Positions 13,080 to 25,632 of a stretch of DNA of 64,000 nt are shown here, in pieces. Numbering within the stretch: position 1 is the first letter of the stretch; each line of letters opens with the position of its first letter. Source of the DNA: Eumeta japonica (Eukaryota > Arthropoda > Insecta > Lepidoptera > Psychidae). The DNA is taken from contig BGZK01001575.1 of assembly GCA_005406025.1 (NCBI GenBank), forward strand, positions 1 through 64,000. Direction: 5' to 3'. The translations under genes were made by a program, and so were the position numbers. The notes beneath the pieces are model-generated. The model saw nothing but the letters and a program-made list of their open reading frames with translations. It did not search any database and was not told the DNA's origin.

Positions 13080-13480
13080 AGTTCCATAGGACACGCTCGG
13101 GTGGGTATCGCCCCTGCGCCGGCAGAGGGGCTCATTCCTTGTCACGTGACCGAGTGAATACCAGCTATAGCAGTTACAAAACCGTATAGGAGTGGATGTT
13201 AGAGCGTCGGCGTGGTCCAGCGGGCGGCAGGTGTCCGGTTGAAATGTCATCACCGTTATGCGGCGGCCGGGACGCGGGCGGGGCGCGGGGCGCGGGGCGC
13301 GGGCCGAGCGTGCGCGGCCTGTTTGCTCACCGCGTTACCACATTGTTAAAGTAATTAAATTATATAAAATCTGTTACGGTGAAAGTTGATTATGATTGAG
13401 GAGGTGCGTGCGCGACAAACAAAGCGCTCGAGGGGGGCCCCGCGCGCGCGCCGGCCGCGGCCGTGGCTGACGACGCTTTT
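13080..13480. promoter_or_regulatory. CpG-rich islet (candidate regulatory element)
   Basis: Two CpG-dense blocks (13085-13135 and 13260-13325, plus 13405-13470) flank an AT-rich core with TAATTAAAT-like homeodomain sites. A CACGTG E-box occurs near 13143. A minus-strand donor-like GGTGAGC lies near 13327. No protein-like open frame is seen. A regulatory role is inferred from composition and site content. Confidence 0.35.
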
Positions 13481-16369
13481 TATCGTCAGCCATTCTTACA
13501 TTGTTATAAGACTCAATTTTTATTAGTTTTATAGAAAATTAGAAAAAGCCTAAAATATCCCTGCCTTCCTAGTAAGCACCGCATTCCGATTTAGAATGTA
13601 TATATATATATATTTTTTCTTGCTAAAAAATTGCCTGTTTTTCATTTAACGTTGAATAGTATTTATTTTCAGGAATACGTAAATATATCTAATACATGCG
13701 GGGAAAAATAGAGTGTTATCAATTTTTATCCGAAGAATTAATGAAACTAGATATCATATAAACAAATACAAACTTTTAATCAGGGGCTACGAGGAAATAA
13801 CAATTTGCGACCGGAAATGAAAATACATCATTAATGTTTAATGGCCTATTTTTGTCTGCGGATCGCCTCGAGCTGTTGATTGATATTTAAGTCCTCTATA
13901 GAAGGCTGTACAATGTACACACACGGAGACCGAAACGATACCGTGCAAAGCCCACGAAAACGTGTTCATGTGAGAGTCATAAAGAGAAGCAGTGAGGCGT
14001 TTTCAACACCACACTGTAAAGGGAACAATGCATAATGAAATTTCTCTATGTGTATTGGACTTCATAAGCGTCTCTCTCAAAATAGTTGTACTAAACGATG
14101 AAAGTATAGTTCTGTCGTTGGGAAATTTGTTGAATATTGCTCAAGAATTGGTGAAAAAGCAATAGACATTAAACAAAAATAGATTTGTATTTAGAAGCTG
14201 ATGTTTTCGCAAAATTTGCGTACACAATGGAGTGTTACTGCTATCATTTTGTTATTTTTATAAGAAATCATTTTATTAAAATGAACGTAATACTAAGTTA
14301 GTCGTTCAGTGCAGTATTGCGTATTTCTGTCACGCGTGAAGCTTACCCGTTGTTTGTACACATATAAATAACAATGAAGTGTCTGTCTGTTATGTCTATA
14401 TTTAGAAATCACAAACAAATACTCTGAAATCACAGACAAATACTTTATTCAAACTCGGGTACGTACGTTACCGAGTCAAGCGTTATAAACTTTTGTCTGT
14501 CTGTTTGTTGTCCGCAGCCTGATTGTCCGTGTTAGTCTCTAAACCACTGTAAATCCAAATGAACACAGCTGAACAAATTATTTAGTTAATGACGGTGTAA
14601 ATATTCCTTCTTCTATTCTTATCTTCTCTTAATATATTTTTTAAGCAGTTATTACCCGCGTGAACACAGCGCGATTTCTTTACCTACTTGTTTTCTTTAC
14701 ATTTCATAATAAAATAATTTAGCAGCAGAACGTGTGTTTTCTGTGTAAAATAATACGTATCTGTAGTACGATTTGGTCAGAATTGCATTTGGACGATATT
14801 AAGTTCGAGATTGCAAATGCGCTCAGAAACCGAGTCTAAATTGAGATCGCGATCAGAATCGAGAGAGGGATAGGGACCCGAATCTAAAATTACAACAAAA
14901 TCGAAACGGGAACCGAAATCGGAATTATGTTTGGCGACGTATTTATTCAATACAAAGGATTAAAGGATTCCTTTTCTGTCTACGCGGACGGAGCTACGGA
15001 CGAAGACTGGTTGGTCGGTGAGCACGATAACGGTATAACAAAAAGAATCATTTGACAACGCGATTGAAGGAACAGTTTGCCAAGATCGTATTTTAAATAG
15101 ATACGGAGTAAGTGACGGTATATTATGCCACTCCGAGTCCAATATATGAGTAAGGTTTACAAGGATATATACAACGATATCACAATATCAATAGATATAA
15201 GATTAGATACAAGGCAAATTCTGACCCAGGCTAGCGCTCGAATATCGTCCAACGGTCACTTTATGCATGTCGATGACGGCTTTCCGCGGTCACCGTAATG
15301 ACTACCGTCATACCGGGTCGAAATAGTTTTTTTCTAGAAGTACAATGGGAATATGCGTTATCAGTGTATCCTTTATGACTCGATGTTAAAGAAATCGCCG
15401 TTAAGTACAAGGCATTTTAGAAAATGTCTGTAAATCTATTGTAAAAAAAACCCGAAGTACTGTTTTGTATGTAACCAAAAATTCGTGGGGATCGCACACC
15501 ATTTTAAATGCAAAATTTTAACGGCACTTAAATACAGTGGAGAACAGTTCTGTTATCACACAATTTTATATTAAAACGATGCGATACACAGCCATAACTA
15601 ATAATAGACATTAATAAATTTATATATTTGCATTTTGTAATTATACGATATATATATTTTGTATATGCAAGATGAATTATTGAGCATGCGTCAGTCACAA
15701 ACAAACAACGATAAGTATGAACATAGACAAGAGAACGTGCGTTTTGAAAGCCTCTAGAATGGTCTAGAATGGTCTAATGCATCCGAAATTGCCATCACAC
15801 AAACGTACAACTACGAATAAAGAACGTATAACTATTTCGTCTTGAGCACCTAATGCTTATCAAAATGACCCACTGCCTTACTTTGTTATGTCTCATATAT
15901 TAACCATTTGCAGCGTAACTCTAAGCTAATACATGATCAACACATTTTTATTAATACGCCTGTCATAGATGCAAGTAGGTATATACCTAAATGTAATAAA
16001 TTCGTTTTGCCGCTGACCGATTGCCAAGATTTAGGACAAATTAATTACTGTATAGTTACTAAGATATGATAGTTGTCGAGAGTAAAATTGCATAGAATAC
16101 CACACAATTTACAATTCCGCCTAATTTTAAAGACAAACAATAAAATTGATTGTAAAGGAATGACATTTAAGCGAGTAAATAGTTTGTATGGTATGGTTGC
16201 AAAACCATTTTTAATTGACATTGAAATCGTTAAAAAAATAACTGTCATTCCATTTTCTCCACATCTCCGATATGAAAATAGTTAATCGATAAAAAAGTGA
16301 TCTATTTAATGAATTATTATGATAATAATCTTGTCATTTAATAAGAAAATTTGTTTATTACTCGCTTCT
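13481..16369. other. AT-rich intergenic with minor simple repeats
   Basis: No gene was found. It holds a short (TA)n near 13600, a purine-rich degenerate repeat (14810-14935) and a 2.4-copy 10-bp tandem (TCTAGAATGG) at 15753-15776. Confidence 0.45.
14810..14935. repeat. Degenerate simple repeat (GAACCGAAATC-like)
   Basis: The tract consists of loose iterations of 'gaaaccgag', 'gatcagaatcgag', 'gggaccgaatc' and 'gggaaccgaaatcgg'. A tract of opposite orientation lies at 20760-20835. Together they suggest an old expanded short motif or parts of a dispersed repeat. Confidence 0.4.
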
Positions 16370-16740
16370 TACGCGTGTTCGTCTCATACGGACTTCGGAC
16401 TCACGTTTGATCGGCCAATCCGAATACACGGAGGACCCTGCGGAGACGGGAAGTACTCGTACCTCGCGCGAGGCGAGTCCGCGTCCGCCGGCTAGAGCGC
16501 GCGGCGGCCGCGGCGCCCGCGCCGGCCGCTCGGCCATCGACCGCGCGGCTCACCTCAAATATTTCAAGTATGCACAAATTAAACTGGTTTTTTTTTGTCC
16601 ACGTTACATTATCAATTGTGCACAAAAAATATGGTAAACAAAAGTTTCCTCGGTCGCCAGCCTATCTGAACGTCCCGGGTGCGGGCGCGTCGCGAGGATC
16701 ACGACGGCGAACCGGATCGGCGCTATATAAATTTTGTCTC
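16370..16740. promoter_or_regulatory. CpG-rich islet (candidate regulatory element)
   Basis: The CpG-dense core at 16430-16550 and a second block at 16675-16725 are separated by AT-rich sequence. On the minus strand a good donor-like sequence (GAG/GTGAGC) lies near 16553. Open frames on both strands give low-complexity Arg/Ala-rich products and are not treated as genes. It may be a regulatory element or a non-coding exon. Confidence 0.3.
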
Positions 16741-18367
16741 TCCGTCGGAATGTGAACAAGGAAAAAAAAAACAATAATGGACTTAAATTATTGCATTTAT
16801 GTCCATTATTTCGTGCCCGGAGATACCGGAGAGCGGACGAGGTGTGAGTAAATCAACTCGCAGCGGATGTAGAGAGAAGTTATGAACGCGACTCTTTTGA
16901 ATTCGACGCCTTCGAAGGCATCGCGAGAGGTTGTTTTACCTCTCCACATTGTGCAGCGGTAACTTTTAAAAATCGCAATTGAAAACTTCTTGTTTAACGC
17001 ATCCGACATGACTCCTTAAATTTTTGGGCTGAATTGGCTTAGAGAGCTAAATAAAAATTCCAATAAATAAACTAAAATTCCGTTGTTTTTATATCTAACA
17101 TTACTTGGATGAAAATTAACCAATTTTTTTTTGTTCACGCTTCTTATAACTACAGAAATTAATTTAAATTAAAATATCTTAATGTTGCCAGTGTTATAAT
17201 AAAATTAGGTCAGCACAACAAAATATAATTTTAATTGTTTTTTAACTAAACAGCCATTTTTTTGACGTGACAACGTCTTAAATTAGGTTGCGGCTGGGAG
17301 TCACTTTGAAAAGTGTAACGCTCGGTAACGTAACGATGAGTCACCGAACGAGAGAGGCCCGCCGAATGCGTCTCTCTCCCACTCAACTATGATCGGTCTG
17401 CCGCGCATACTAGAGAATTAGTGCATAGCTTGCAAATGTATTGCAAGTTATTGTATGTATATTTGTATATAAATACGTATGTATGTGTAAAGGTAAAAAT
17501 AAAATTTTGTTAATATGAAATTCAGTGCGAGATTCTTTGTATAAATTAATGTTTTAAATATAATTCTTTGTATAAATAAATGTTTTAAATTGTTACTATT
17601 ATTTCATCCTTCTTCCTACTATACGAATGAATATTCACATTAAAATGATTTTACCATTCAAAGTCGTTGTCACGTAAAACTTTCGCCCGTATACCGACTT
17701 TACAGGCAACCAAATTTTTTCACAAACTTTAAGACATCGCGACTCAAAAATCAAATAAGCCATATCAATGTATTCAGGAAAATTGAAAACGAAAACAACC
17801 GCCTTACAAACTTTATTCTAAATCTCAATCACAGCTATTTCAATAGTTAATATTGATACAAATATTACACAAGCGTTTGCTTGTGTATAGGTATTTGCCT
17901 AAAACCTTTATTTGTAAATTCATTAGTTAATTTTAAGCTGGTATAGTACTGTAGTTAATTATTAATTAGTAGTCTTTGTTGTTAAAAGACACTATAAATA
18001 TATAAAAAAAATACTGTGACTTACAGACACATTACTGCTTTATTCTAACATATTAGGAAAAATTCTATTTATTCTTAAGCTCTAGTTCAAGTGACGTCGA
18101 TTATTTTACAACTGAATGTAATATGAAGACAAATACTGACACCAATTTTTACAGTTTTTTTCAAGAATTTTTGAAGGGTAATTATGAGTTTACTTGTTGG
18201 ATAATTTTCAATTAATTGATTAATTTTGCATGGATTTCTAAATTGCAAAGTAAATATAAAAGCGAATGGACGCAGTCTTAGTCACCCAGCACGACCAAAC
18301 TATTTTATTTTGTATATTTAAAAGCAATACACGCCTTCACCAATCGATAGCATATATTTTCTAGTAG
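16741..18367. other. AT-rich intergenic
   Basis: Apart from the tandem duplication near 17.55 kb and a TATA-like TATAAAAG at about 18255, nothing could be assigned. Confidence 0.45.
17531..17591. repeat. 31-bp tandem duplication
   Basis: The segment 'attctttgtataaat...gttttaaat' occurs twice in tandem with a period of about 31 bp and few differences. It is a local duplication in AT-rich DNA with no gene. Confidence 0.6.
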
Positions 18368-18584
18368 TTTCAAATATATCTAATATTAATATATAAATAA
18401 ATGAGATAAACAGTGAAAATTGAAATATAGCCCTTTAAAATTATTATTTGAAAGAGCTTGCTTGCAAAAAATCGAGTCAAATATTTAATATATGTATATT
18501 TATATCAAATAATTTTAAGGGACTATATTTCAATTTTCACTGTTTATCTCATTTCTTCATATAATAATATTAGATATGTTTGAA
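18368..18584. repeat. Foldback (inverted-repeat) element, about 217 bp
   Basis: The left arm (18368-18454) and right arm (18502-18584) are near-complementary over about 83 bp with a roughly 47-nt loop. The arms share TTCAAATATATCTAATATTA-type, GAGATAAACAGTGAAAATTG-type and AAATATAGCCCTTTAAAATT-type blocks. This is a MITE-like or foldback unit with no coding capacity. It would form a long hairpin if transcribed. Confidence 0.75.
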
Positions 18585-19639
18585 TACATATATATCAAGG
18601 TTTTAAAGTGGAGTAGGTATTTTATAATCTAAACCAATTTTATTTATTGTTGATGGAAAATTTGAAACTTGTCTATCATGATGATGTGCAAGCAAATGAT
18701 TTAAGGTATCATATTAAACATCGACAACAATGACAATTAATTAGAATAACGATCATGACACAGACGGATGGTAACAGATTTCAGTGCGATGATTAAGTTT
18801 AAGCTATTTAGTTACAAGACACTAAAAACGTCAGAATCCTGAAAATGTCTCAAGTATCTTTGAATTTTAGAAATTTACGAGAATAATACTTTCGAAAACC
18901 ATTTGGAAAACAACAGAAATATAACATAATTTGAATTTCATTCAATAAAACTTTTTTATTTGAAAATATTTGTTCTCTATAATAATACCTATAAAAAGAG
19001 CCTTTAATCGATGACCTAAATAGATATAATATTATACACGTAAATAATAACTTAGTAATGGTCCCTGTTTTCAGTTTTGTCCCAAAATTTTCATTCTCAA
19101 ATTCTATTCCTACTTCAGTTCCAAATCTACGAGCAACAACGTAACCACTGTCCAAAGTGTGATTCAATTCGTCGTGAATACATTTCGTTCCATTATTCTT
19201 GTTCCACTGTAGAAAAATATTTGTTAATCAACTCCTCAAAATCACTACGTACATGTGAAACTCCATTTGAAGAAATATAATTTTATGAACGCTTTCTTAT
19301 GCCAATTTTAGTTTTGAAATGTTTATGTAAATAAATAAATTTAGAGGCAGATATTACAATTTAAAGGTAATTGTGTTGCCGCAAAATAAAGAACAATAAT
19401 GGTTTTTCCTATGAATGAAAAAAAAGAATAAAATCTTTAACATTTTCAATAACATTTTTGTTCACGCGTAGACACATACATGAAGGAGAATTTAAAATAA
19501 TGAAAACAATATGAAACAATTAATATTTACTGTTACATGCAAGAAAATAAAACGAAATTACGTTAAGTGAAAGCTTACAAATACCAAGTACCTCCGTAAT
19601 ATTTTCTCATAAAAATGAAGACAATAAAATTTTTAACAG
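18585..19639. other. AT-rich intergenic
   Basis: Overlapping small frames on both strands near 18850-19280 have AT-driven composition and no recognisable domain. Confidence 0.45.
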
Positions 19640-20420
19640 GAATAAGGAGTCGTACGCGAAGCCGGCGGGAGGAGGCGGTCGCCGCCCGCCGGCGGCGCGG
19701 GGATCGCGTCTAGATGCCTTTTGTTTTTGTTTCCATGCAAGAATGCAAAACAATTACGCCACGAAGACGGCGAGATCACCGCCGTTGGCATCTGCGCGCG
19801 CGCTGGCCCGCACCATAACGACTTTATTACGACCGTTATTAGGCTGCTCGCCTAAACAATATGGTAATATTGTTCGCCGCGATTCACATAACCACCGGCC
19901 CGACTGCGCCCAGAGAGATCACAGTGACATCAGTTTGTCTCACCATCACGGAGGGAAATAACATTGCGGTGGACGCATGTAATTGAAAATTTTCAGTTAG
20001 CGGACGGCAGCAATAGAACGACTCAGCCGTGCGTGGCGACGCCGGGACAACGGGGCGGGGGGGTGGTGGGACCCGCGAGGGCGGCGGGCGCCCGCGCCGC
20101 GCTGGCCAATCCATTTACGTTAATTACGCCGAGATGGGGATAAATCGGCGTCCAGCCGTCCACCGCCGAGTTACGACCGAGCCGACTATAAAATAAATTA
20201 TACCCACTTCGTTCGCCTCCATTCGGTTTTTTGTTGCCGGCCGTGAGCACAGAAGAAAAAAAAAAAGTAAGAAAAGCGAAATCTCGAGAGCTCGAAATAC
20301 GAGGCAAAGACAATGCTTAATTTATCCACTGATAATATAGACGAGCGTCGATAGCGGCGGGCGCGTCCTTTCTTGTTGCTGGTGCGCCGGCGATCCGCGA
20401 GCCGCTCTGCGGTGAAACGT
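19640..20420. promoter_or_regulatory. CpG-rich islet cluster (candidate regulatory element)
   Basis: Three CpG-dense blocks (19655-19720, 19790-19930 and 20030-20180, with a tail to about 20410) contain homeodomain-type TTAATTAC (near 20118) and a palindromic AATATGGTAATATT. It is the largest islet outside the dpp gene. No open frame looks like protein. A role as a distal enhancer or as promoter of an unseen transcript is inferred. Confidence 0.35.
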
Positions 20421-20759
20421 AAACATGATTTGATAATATTTCTACGTCTCTATTTTCTACATCAAACACCTTTTGATTATCGTAGGCAATGTATGAATTT
20501 CGGGAACTAGCTTCCCTTCTGAATTATCATAACGAATGTTTTGTAAGCTATAACCTTGAGAATTTTGAAGTAGAAATACAAAAAGAAAAGATTTGATAAA
20601 TAAAAATGGAACTAAATATATGTATATACCAGAATAGTAAACTAATGATTTCAACACACCATCGTCAGCTATTGTAGCTTTCGTCGGCAGCTCCACGGGC
20701 ATGGACAAAGAATAAATTTTTAAATTTTTTTGTATAGACCGATGACGCTGTCAACCATG

Positions 20760-20835
20760 AACCCTATCGCTGTTCCGTTTTCGATTTTGATCCTGGTTCC
20801 GCTTTTGATTTTGATTCCGGTCTTGCCATAGAAAC
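20760..20835. repeat. Degenerate simple repeat (GGTTCCGATTTTGAT-like)
   Basis: Loose repeats of 'gttccg', 'ttttgattttgat' and 'cctggttccgc' are complementary in type to the tract at 14810-14935. Confidence 0.35.
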
Positions 20836-21479
20836 TGGTTCTACCTATGCGACCGTGAGTAAACGCTAGTCTAGTCTTAACACTAATGTACAAAAAACAT
20901 AAATCACACTCAAAAACGAATGCTATTTTAGTAATTCACGTTTTAAGAAACTCAATAACGACACCTTTATTGGTTTTTAGGTTTATTCTCCCCCAAGGGA
21001 TAGATTTAAAAAAAAATCTCGAAATACGTATTTGCTTATTTCTTAAGGAGTACTTTACAAAGTTTCGAGTCGAAATGTTTATTTATAATTAAAATTTTGA
21101 ACCCTTGTTTTATCCGTTTGGTGGTTGAGTTTCGGAATTTCCTTCCTTACTCCTTGTCTACATTTTAAAGGAAACCCTTATGTAAAATTTCAATGTTCTA
21201 GATCCAAGGCTTTGGGCTAGACGTTGATGAGTTTGTGAGTCAGTCAATCAGCACTATTCTTTTTATACATAAAAATATGATTCTATCTTCATTTCTACTT
21301 TCTTAGGCGGATTTTAAAACACTGTCTATGATTATTCCAGAAGGCGGACGTTTAGTGACTTTAAGAATTTAGCGATAACGAACGAGTGGTTAAAATTGCC
21401 AAACTTGGATCTTTAGAAGGGAACAATCTATGGCTAATATATACTACCAGGATGATATTGCGTAGGTAAAAAATATTTG

Positions 21480-21870
21480 CAAGAAGGAATGGATCAATTA
21501 TTTTAAAGAGAAAATAAATGGAACACGCAGTTGCTACAATAATTTGTAAAGTAATTTATTACCAACGTCTAGGAGGCATAGTGTCCCTCGGGAACTTACT
21601 ATATGGAGCTATATACTACATGACAGACTTAGATCAGGATAACTTTCTACTAATAGTTATTAAGTAATTAATGAACAAAATCAGTTCAAAACCATGTTCA
21701 TTGTGTTTCAAACTCGACGACATTTACAATGTGATTTTTGAATGTTCACTGATCCATATGGAAAAAAAAGAAAATATTGATCAATTTAAATTTATGAGTA
21801 TGATTATAATAGATGATGTTCTAAAAACTTCTGAAAGTAGGCAATTTCTATTACCAGATAATATGTAAAA
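21480..21870 (+). pseudogene. Probable non-LTR retrotransposon C-terminal remnant
   Basis: A 65-codon frame (21671-21868) begins after an upstream stop and carries CSLCFKLDDIYNVIFECSL. This C-x2-C...E-C layout resembles the cysteine-containing tail after reverse transcriptase in several insect LINE families. Upstream, a discontinuous frame near 21480-21600 reads in similar style. Reverse transcriptase itself is absent. The family is uncertain and the match is by motif style only. Confidence 0.4.
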
Positions 21871-22228
21871 ATAAAATATTTGAAAGACGAAATGGGCTGT
21901 AAATGAAGTCGGGCCTCGGAAGTAATAGAAATACACATTTGTCATTTGTAAACGAGAAATGTGTAACAGTTGACAAATACGTGTATTCGGGGCAAACATT
22001 AGCCTATATTGACCAGAGCAAAAATAAAAAAAAAACTTACAACTAAAAATCAAAATGAAAGATAAAACTATTGTTTCTTCTATAGACGCAATGATATAGT
22101 AATTCTCTTATCACAGAAAACGGGAATGACTGTCACACAATCGTGAAAAAGTCGAGCGGGCGCATTCCCGTGAGCCGCGCGCCGCCGTCGCAACTCTACA
22201 CGACTGCTATGCGCTGACACCGTAAGCT

Positions 22229-22412
22229 TTTAACTATAATATTAATAATAATATAACCTCACGCCTATTTCCCAGAAGGATAGACAGAGACTATAGATTT
22301 CCATATGGTACGATCTCTGCATGTCCCTCTTGCCTCACTGACATCCATCAACCTTTCCATGCAAGCTCGCCGTTTTCGGCTGCTTAAAATTTGGCCCTTT
22401 TTTAATATGCCA
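22229..22412 (+). repeat. Dispersed repeat, copy 1
   Basis: It contains blocks such as 'cacgcctatttcccagaagg', 'agacagagactatagatttcc', 'tacgatctctgcatg' and 'catgcaagctcgccgttttc', ending 'ttggccctttttt'. The same blocks occur in the opposite orientation at 46366-46540. I recall this family as very common in lepidopteran genomes. A GC-rich patch (22150-22220) precedes it. Confidence 0.75.
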
Positions 22413-24120
22413 CCATTACATACGGTCTGCGTAGGGTTTAACTCTTATTTCCAAACAAGTGAGTGTTACTGAACGTTATTGCGACGAAATCCGAATTCTT
22501 AAAAATTCTTATGTAAAATACAACGTGTATGTATGTAATAAAGACACTAACCGATTGGCGTTCTATCGTTGAAAATTATTTGATCCCTATTAAAAAAAAA
22601 AAGATGTAGTATATTTTTTTGATTTGTAATGTGGTGTTTAACAATGACTGGCAAATAGGGATCGTGAATGAAATATAGAAGCGACGCTATCGCCGAAGTA
22701 AGCGCCTCTAGTGTTTTATTGTCGAAGAGAGTGGAATCAAAATTTTCATTTGTAAACAACTATAGATATGAATAAAAATGGGAGAGAGTAATAAAATATG
22801 GATTTCAGCCGGTTGTAAACAATATTTTACATGGTTGAAATAGTGGAAAATGTAAAAAAAAAATTGAAATCGAAGTATGTGTAATTGACAAAACAAATAA
22901 TCGAGAAACTGATATAACTGGTAAAGTTGTTCTACAAACGGGTGTGTCAAACATCTATAACGTAACAATAGTGGTACAGATAAAAATTAAACAAAAACAA
23001 ATTATTATTTCGATTCAATTGCAATTGCAATTCAATAGTTATTAGTTTTATTATAATTCATTGTATTCATTAAAGTTAAAATAGCAATGAAGTTAGTATA
23101 TGTGTATACGTGTGCACGTATAATGTACATGTATTTTACAAGTACAAAATAAAAAAAAAATTATAAATAAATATTTTTCATTTAACGCTCATCTATAATT
23201 AGCGTCTATTGCAATTAGATTTCGCAACTGAAAATCTAGAAGAGATTTAGAAAGCTTAGAATAAGTTCGCGATCACATTTTAATGTTCTTATTTCACTAT
23301 CGATTCTAGACATCTGGATTTTTTGTATTGTCCTACAGATTTTGATATTTTTATTTTTTATATTAAAAAACTGCAGTTTAAGTACTTTGATATCTCTAAT
23401 TCGAAGATAACATACAATTTCCGTTTCATTAAACATTAGAATTACTAAACAACTAGAACATGATAATAGTTTTGTTAGGACCGATTTAATTAATGTGTAC
23501 CTCCAAAATAATCTTCCAATCTTATTACGTCGCCCTTTTTTCAAAAATATACTTTATACTTTGATTTTCAGAAATGCTTATTCAATGATATTTATGTACT
23601 ACAAATTCCAAGAACTATAAGGGCTTAAATCAGTTTGTGTAGGCAGTCATGACTCGAAAGATATGACATGAATACAATAATACTATTCAAAATATTAAAA
23701 CATTTTTTTCCAAAATTATTTAAGCCGTGTTTCATGAATTAATTATTAAAAATAATATTTAATATAAAAGTAATTTATGTATGAAAGTGAAAGAAATTAT
23801 TTATAATGATGTTCATACATAAGAAAACCGATCAACAAATGGAGTCTAAAACAGGCCTCAAGTTTGCGGACCGAACCTTAAATCCGCCACTGGACTAGTC
23901 GCAAATTATCAAGAATTTTAGGACTCGCATGAAATATCATAATTATATGTTGTACAATTATATTACAACACATCGTTGTGTTTTTTTTAATAAACAGCCC
24001 TCAAATCTCTCATATTGTGTGCATCATGTTTTAATTACTCCTGAGCATAATTGCTGAGGCATACTCTCCTATAATCTATTTATTGCGGATCGAGGGCCTT
24101 ATAGTCTAAGAACGAACTGC
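22413..24120. other. AT-rich intergenic
   Basis: No gene was found. A hAT-type end (AAATCCGCCACTG, the reverse of CAGTGGCGGATTT) lies at about 23880-23893 without a detected partner. A 16-bp palindrome AATTGCAATTGCAATT lies near 23020. Confidence 0.4.
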
Positions 24121-24623
24121 GCGGTTTCTACGTATGTCTGTTTTTTTAATCAAAATGCATTTTTTTAGATAATTATCAATAGAGGAATACGTCCTTGCCG
24201 GGTTACCAATCAAAATATGATGACAAGTTTAAATTAAATTTTGTTAATTATTTTTTTAAATAATTTCGTTTACTTTTTCTAGATGAATTATAAATATTGC
24301 AAAGAGAAATACGTAAAGATCTTAAAAAGTTTGGGTTGCCATTTCTCATTAGACCGTAACCGTGGCATCTGGTTGCAGACATTTGGTCAAAAAAGAAATA
24401 GCAACCCCAAATTTATAAGTTCTTTACATACTTATCATTATAATAAATTATAATTCATCTTGGCAACAAGTGAACGAGTTCGTTTAAAAAAATTAATCAA
24501 ATTAAAATTAAATGTGCTTACGGCCATATTGTAATTGGCACCTCGGCAGAAACGTATTCCTCTATTAGTAATTATCTATAAAAATTGCATTTTGATTAAA
24601 AAACAGGTGGACGTAGAAATCAC
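24121..24623. mobile_element. 503-bp near-palindromic foldback/MITE element
   Basis: The left arm (24121 to about 24365) and right arm (about 24375-24623) are imperfect reverse complements over nearly their whole length. Matching blocks include TTTCTACGT at the outer ends, TTTTTTAATCAAAATGCA, AGATAATTA, AGAGGAATACGT, GATGAATTATAA and GGGTTGCCATTTCT. No coding capacity is present. The structure is that of a long foldback MITE, or two copies of one element head to head. A clear target-site duplication was not seen. Confidence 0.8.
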
Positions 24624-24639
24624 TAAGTCGGATTTTATA

Positions 24640-25340
24640 CTATTAGAGCTTAAACCCTCCACGCCACACTGATGGGGGTCGGGGGCTGCTAAAAGGAGTT
24701 GTCATCGATACGGCGATGATGGCCGGGACGGACGACTTAACACGGTCTCAAAGGCACGTAGTGGTGTGATGTTAGAAACTCATTGGTCAATTCGCCCTTG
24801 GTAAGATTTGGATCTGATTCAAAGACAGCGGCATTAAGTCTCTGCGCCGAGACCGCTCCCTCACATTAGTTCCTTACAAATCACTCATAACGGCCAGAGT
24901 TTCCGATAAAACGAAAAATAATTACACTTTTGTGAGAAAATCTTGTTGTTTATATGCATCTATATGTAAAGAAATTTACCTTAAAGTATAGATTCACCCT
25001 TCTGATATGTCTGTCAGGTATTCTTAGCTCTCCAAGGATGCGTGTGCGCCCAAGATGCGCCACTCGCCACACGATCGCACGTTTGCTGTACAACTATAAA
25101 GATGTCGCATCCTTCCAGCGTGCACCTGAACCCGGATGCCCTCATGCTTTTTCACTTTCATTTTGTCTATACACTGCTGCCATTCTCACGCCATTGTAGA
25201 CGAGAAAAAGGATGTCCGAAAAGTCGCAGGCCATGACACTGAGAATCGGTGAAGGAAATTTCAATTCTCAGGTCGGAAGACTGCACTTTGTGTTACCAGC
25301 GCTGCAGTTTGCGGCACTATGAGTCCCTGTCAAAGAACAT
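24640..25340. other. GC-elevated tract, possibly decayed coding or repeat
   Basis: Base composition rises to about half G+C, notably at 25010-25330, unlike the flanks. Open frames of 64-81 codons overlap on the plus strand and the minus strand reads with scattered stops. I do not recognise the translation. It may be an old pseudogene, transposon fragment or regulatory segment. Confidence 0.25.
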
Positions 25341-25460
25341 CCTGTACCGTTGGCTCTAGATGAATGCTGTTTACTACTTACTACCCACTACTAAGAAAAG
25401 ATACTATAATTTACGGCAACTCCAATGATGATAATACTCCGCGTTGCATACCGTTTAAGG

Positions 25461-25632
25461 CATATGTGGGCAACCACCGGCCCGCTGTAAGATTTGATCC
25501 AGCCCGCGAGACATTCTGAAAAATTCTATGTCTGATGTCTATCGCTAAAAATTATGAACACTAGTTTAAAACACTACTTTTTGAACGCGGCCCGCGGATC
25601 TATTTGCACATTAAAGTTTGGCCAACAACATG
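25461..25632. mobile_element. hAT-like short non-autonomous element (remnant)
   Basis: The tract contains 'gtgggcaaccaccggcccgc' near its left end and 'gcggcccgcgga...aaagtttggccaac' near its right end. This pattern is typical of hAT-derived short elements with GGCCCGC subterminal motifs. The ends can be aligned as CATATGTGGGCAACC and the inverse of GGCCAACAACATG. No convincing 8-bp duplication flanks it. Confidence 0.45.

Noticed and set aside
16401..16755. Frames on both strands of the 16.5-kb islet
   Set aside because: Same composition effect; no domain or splice-consistent coding pattern.
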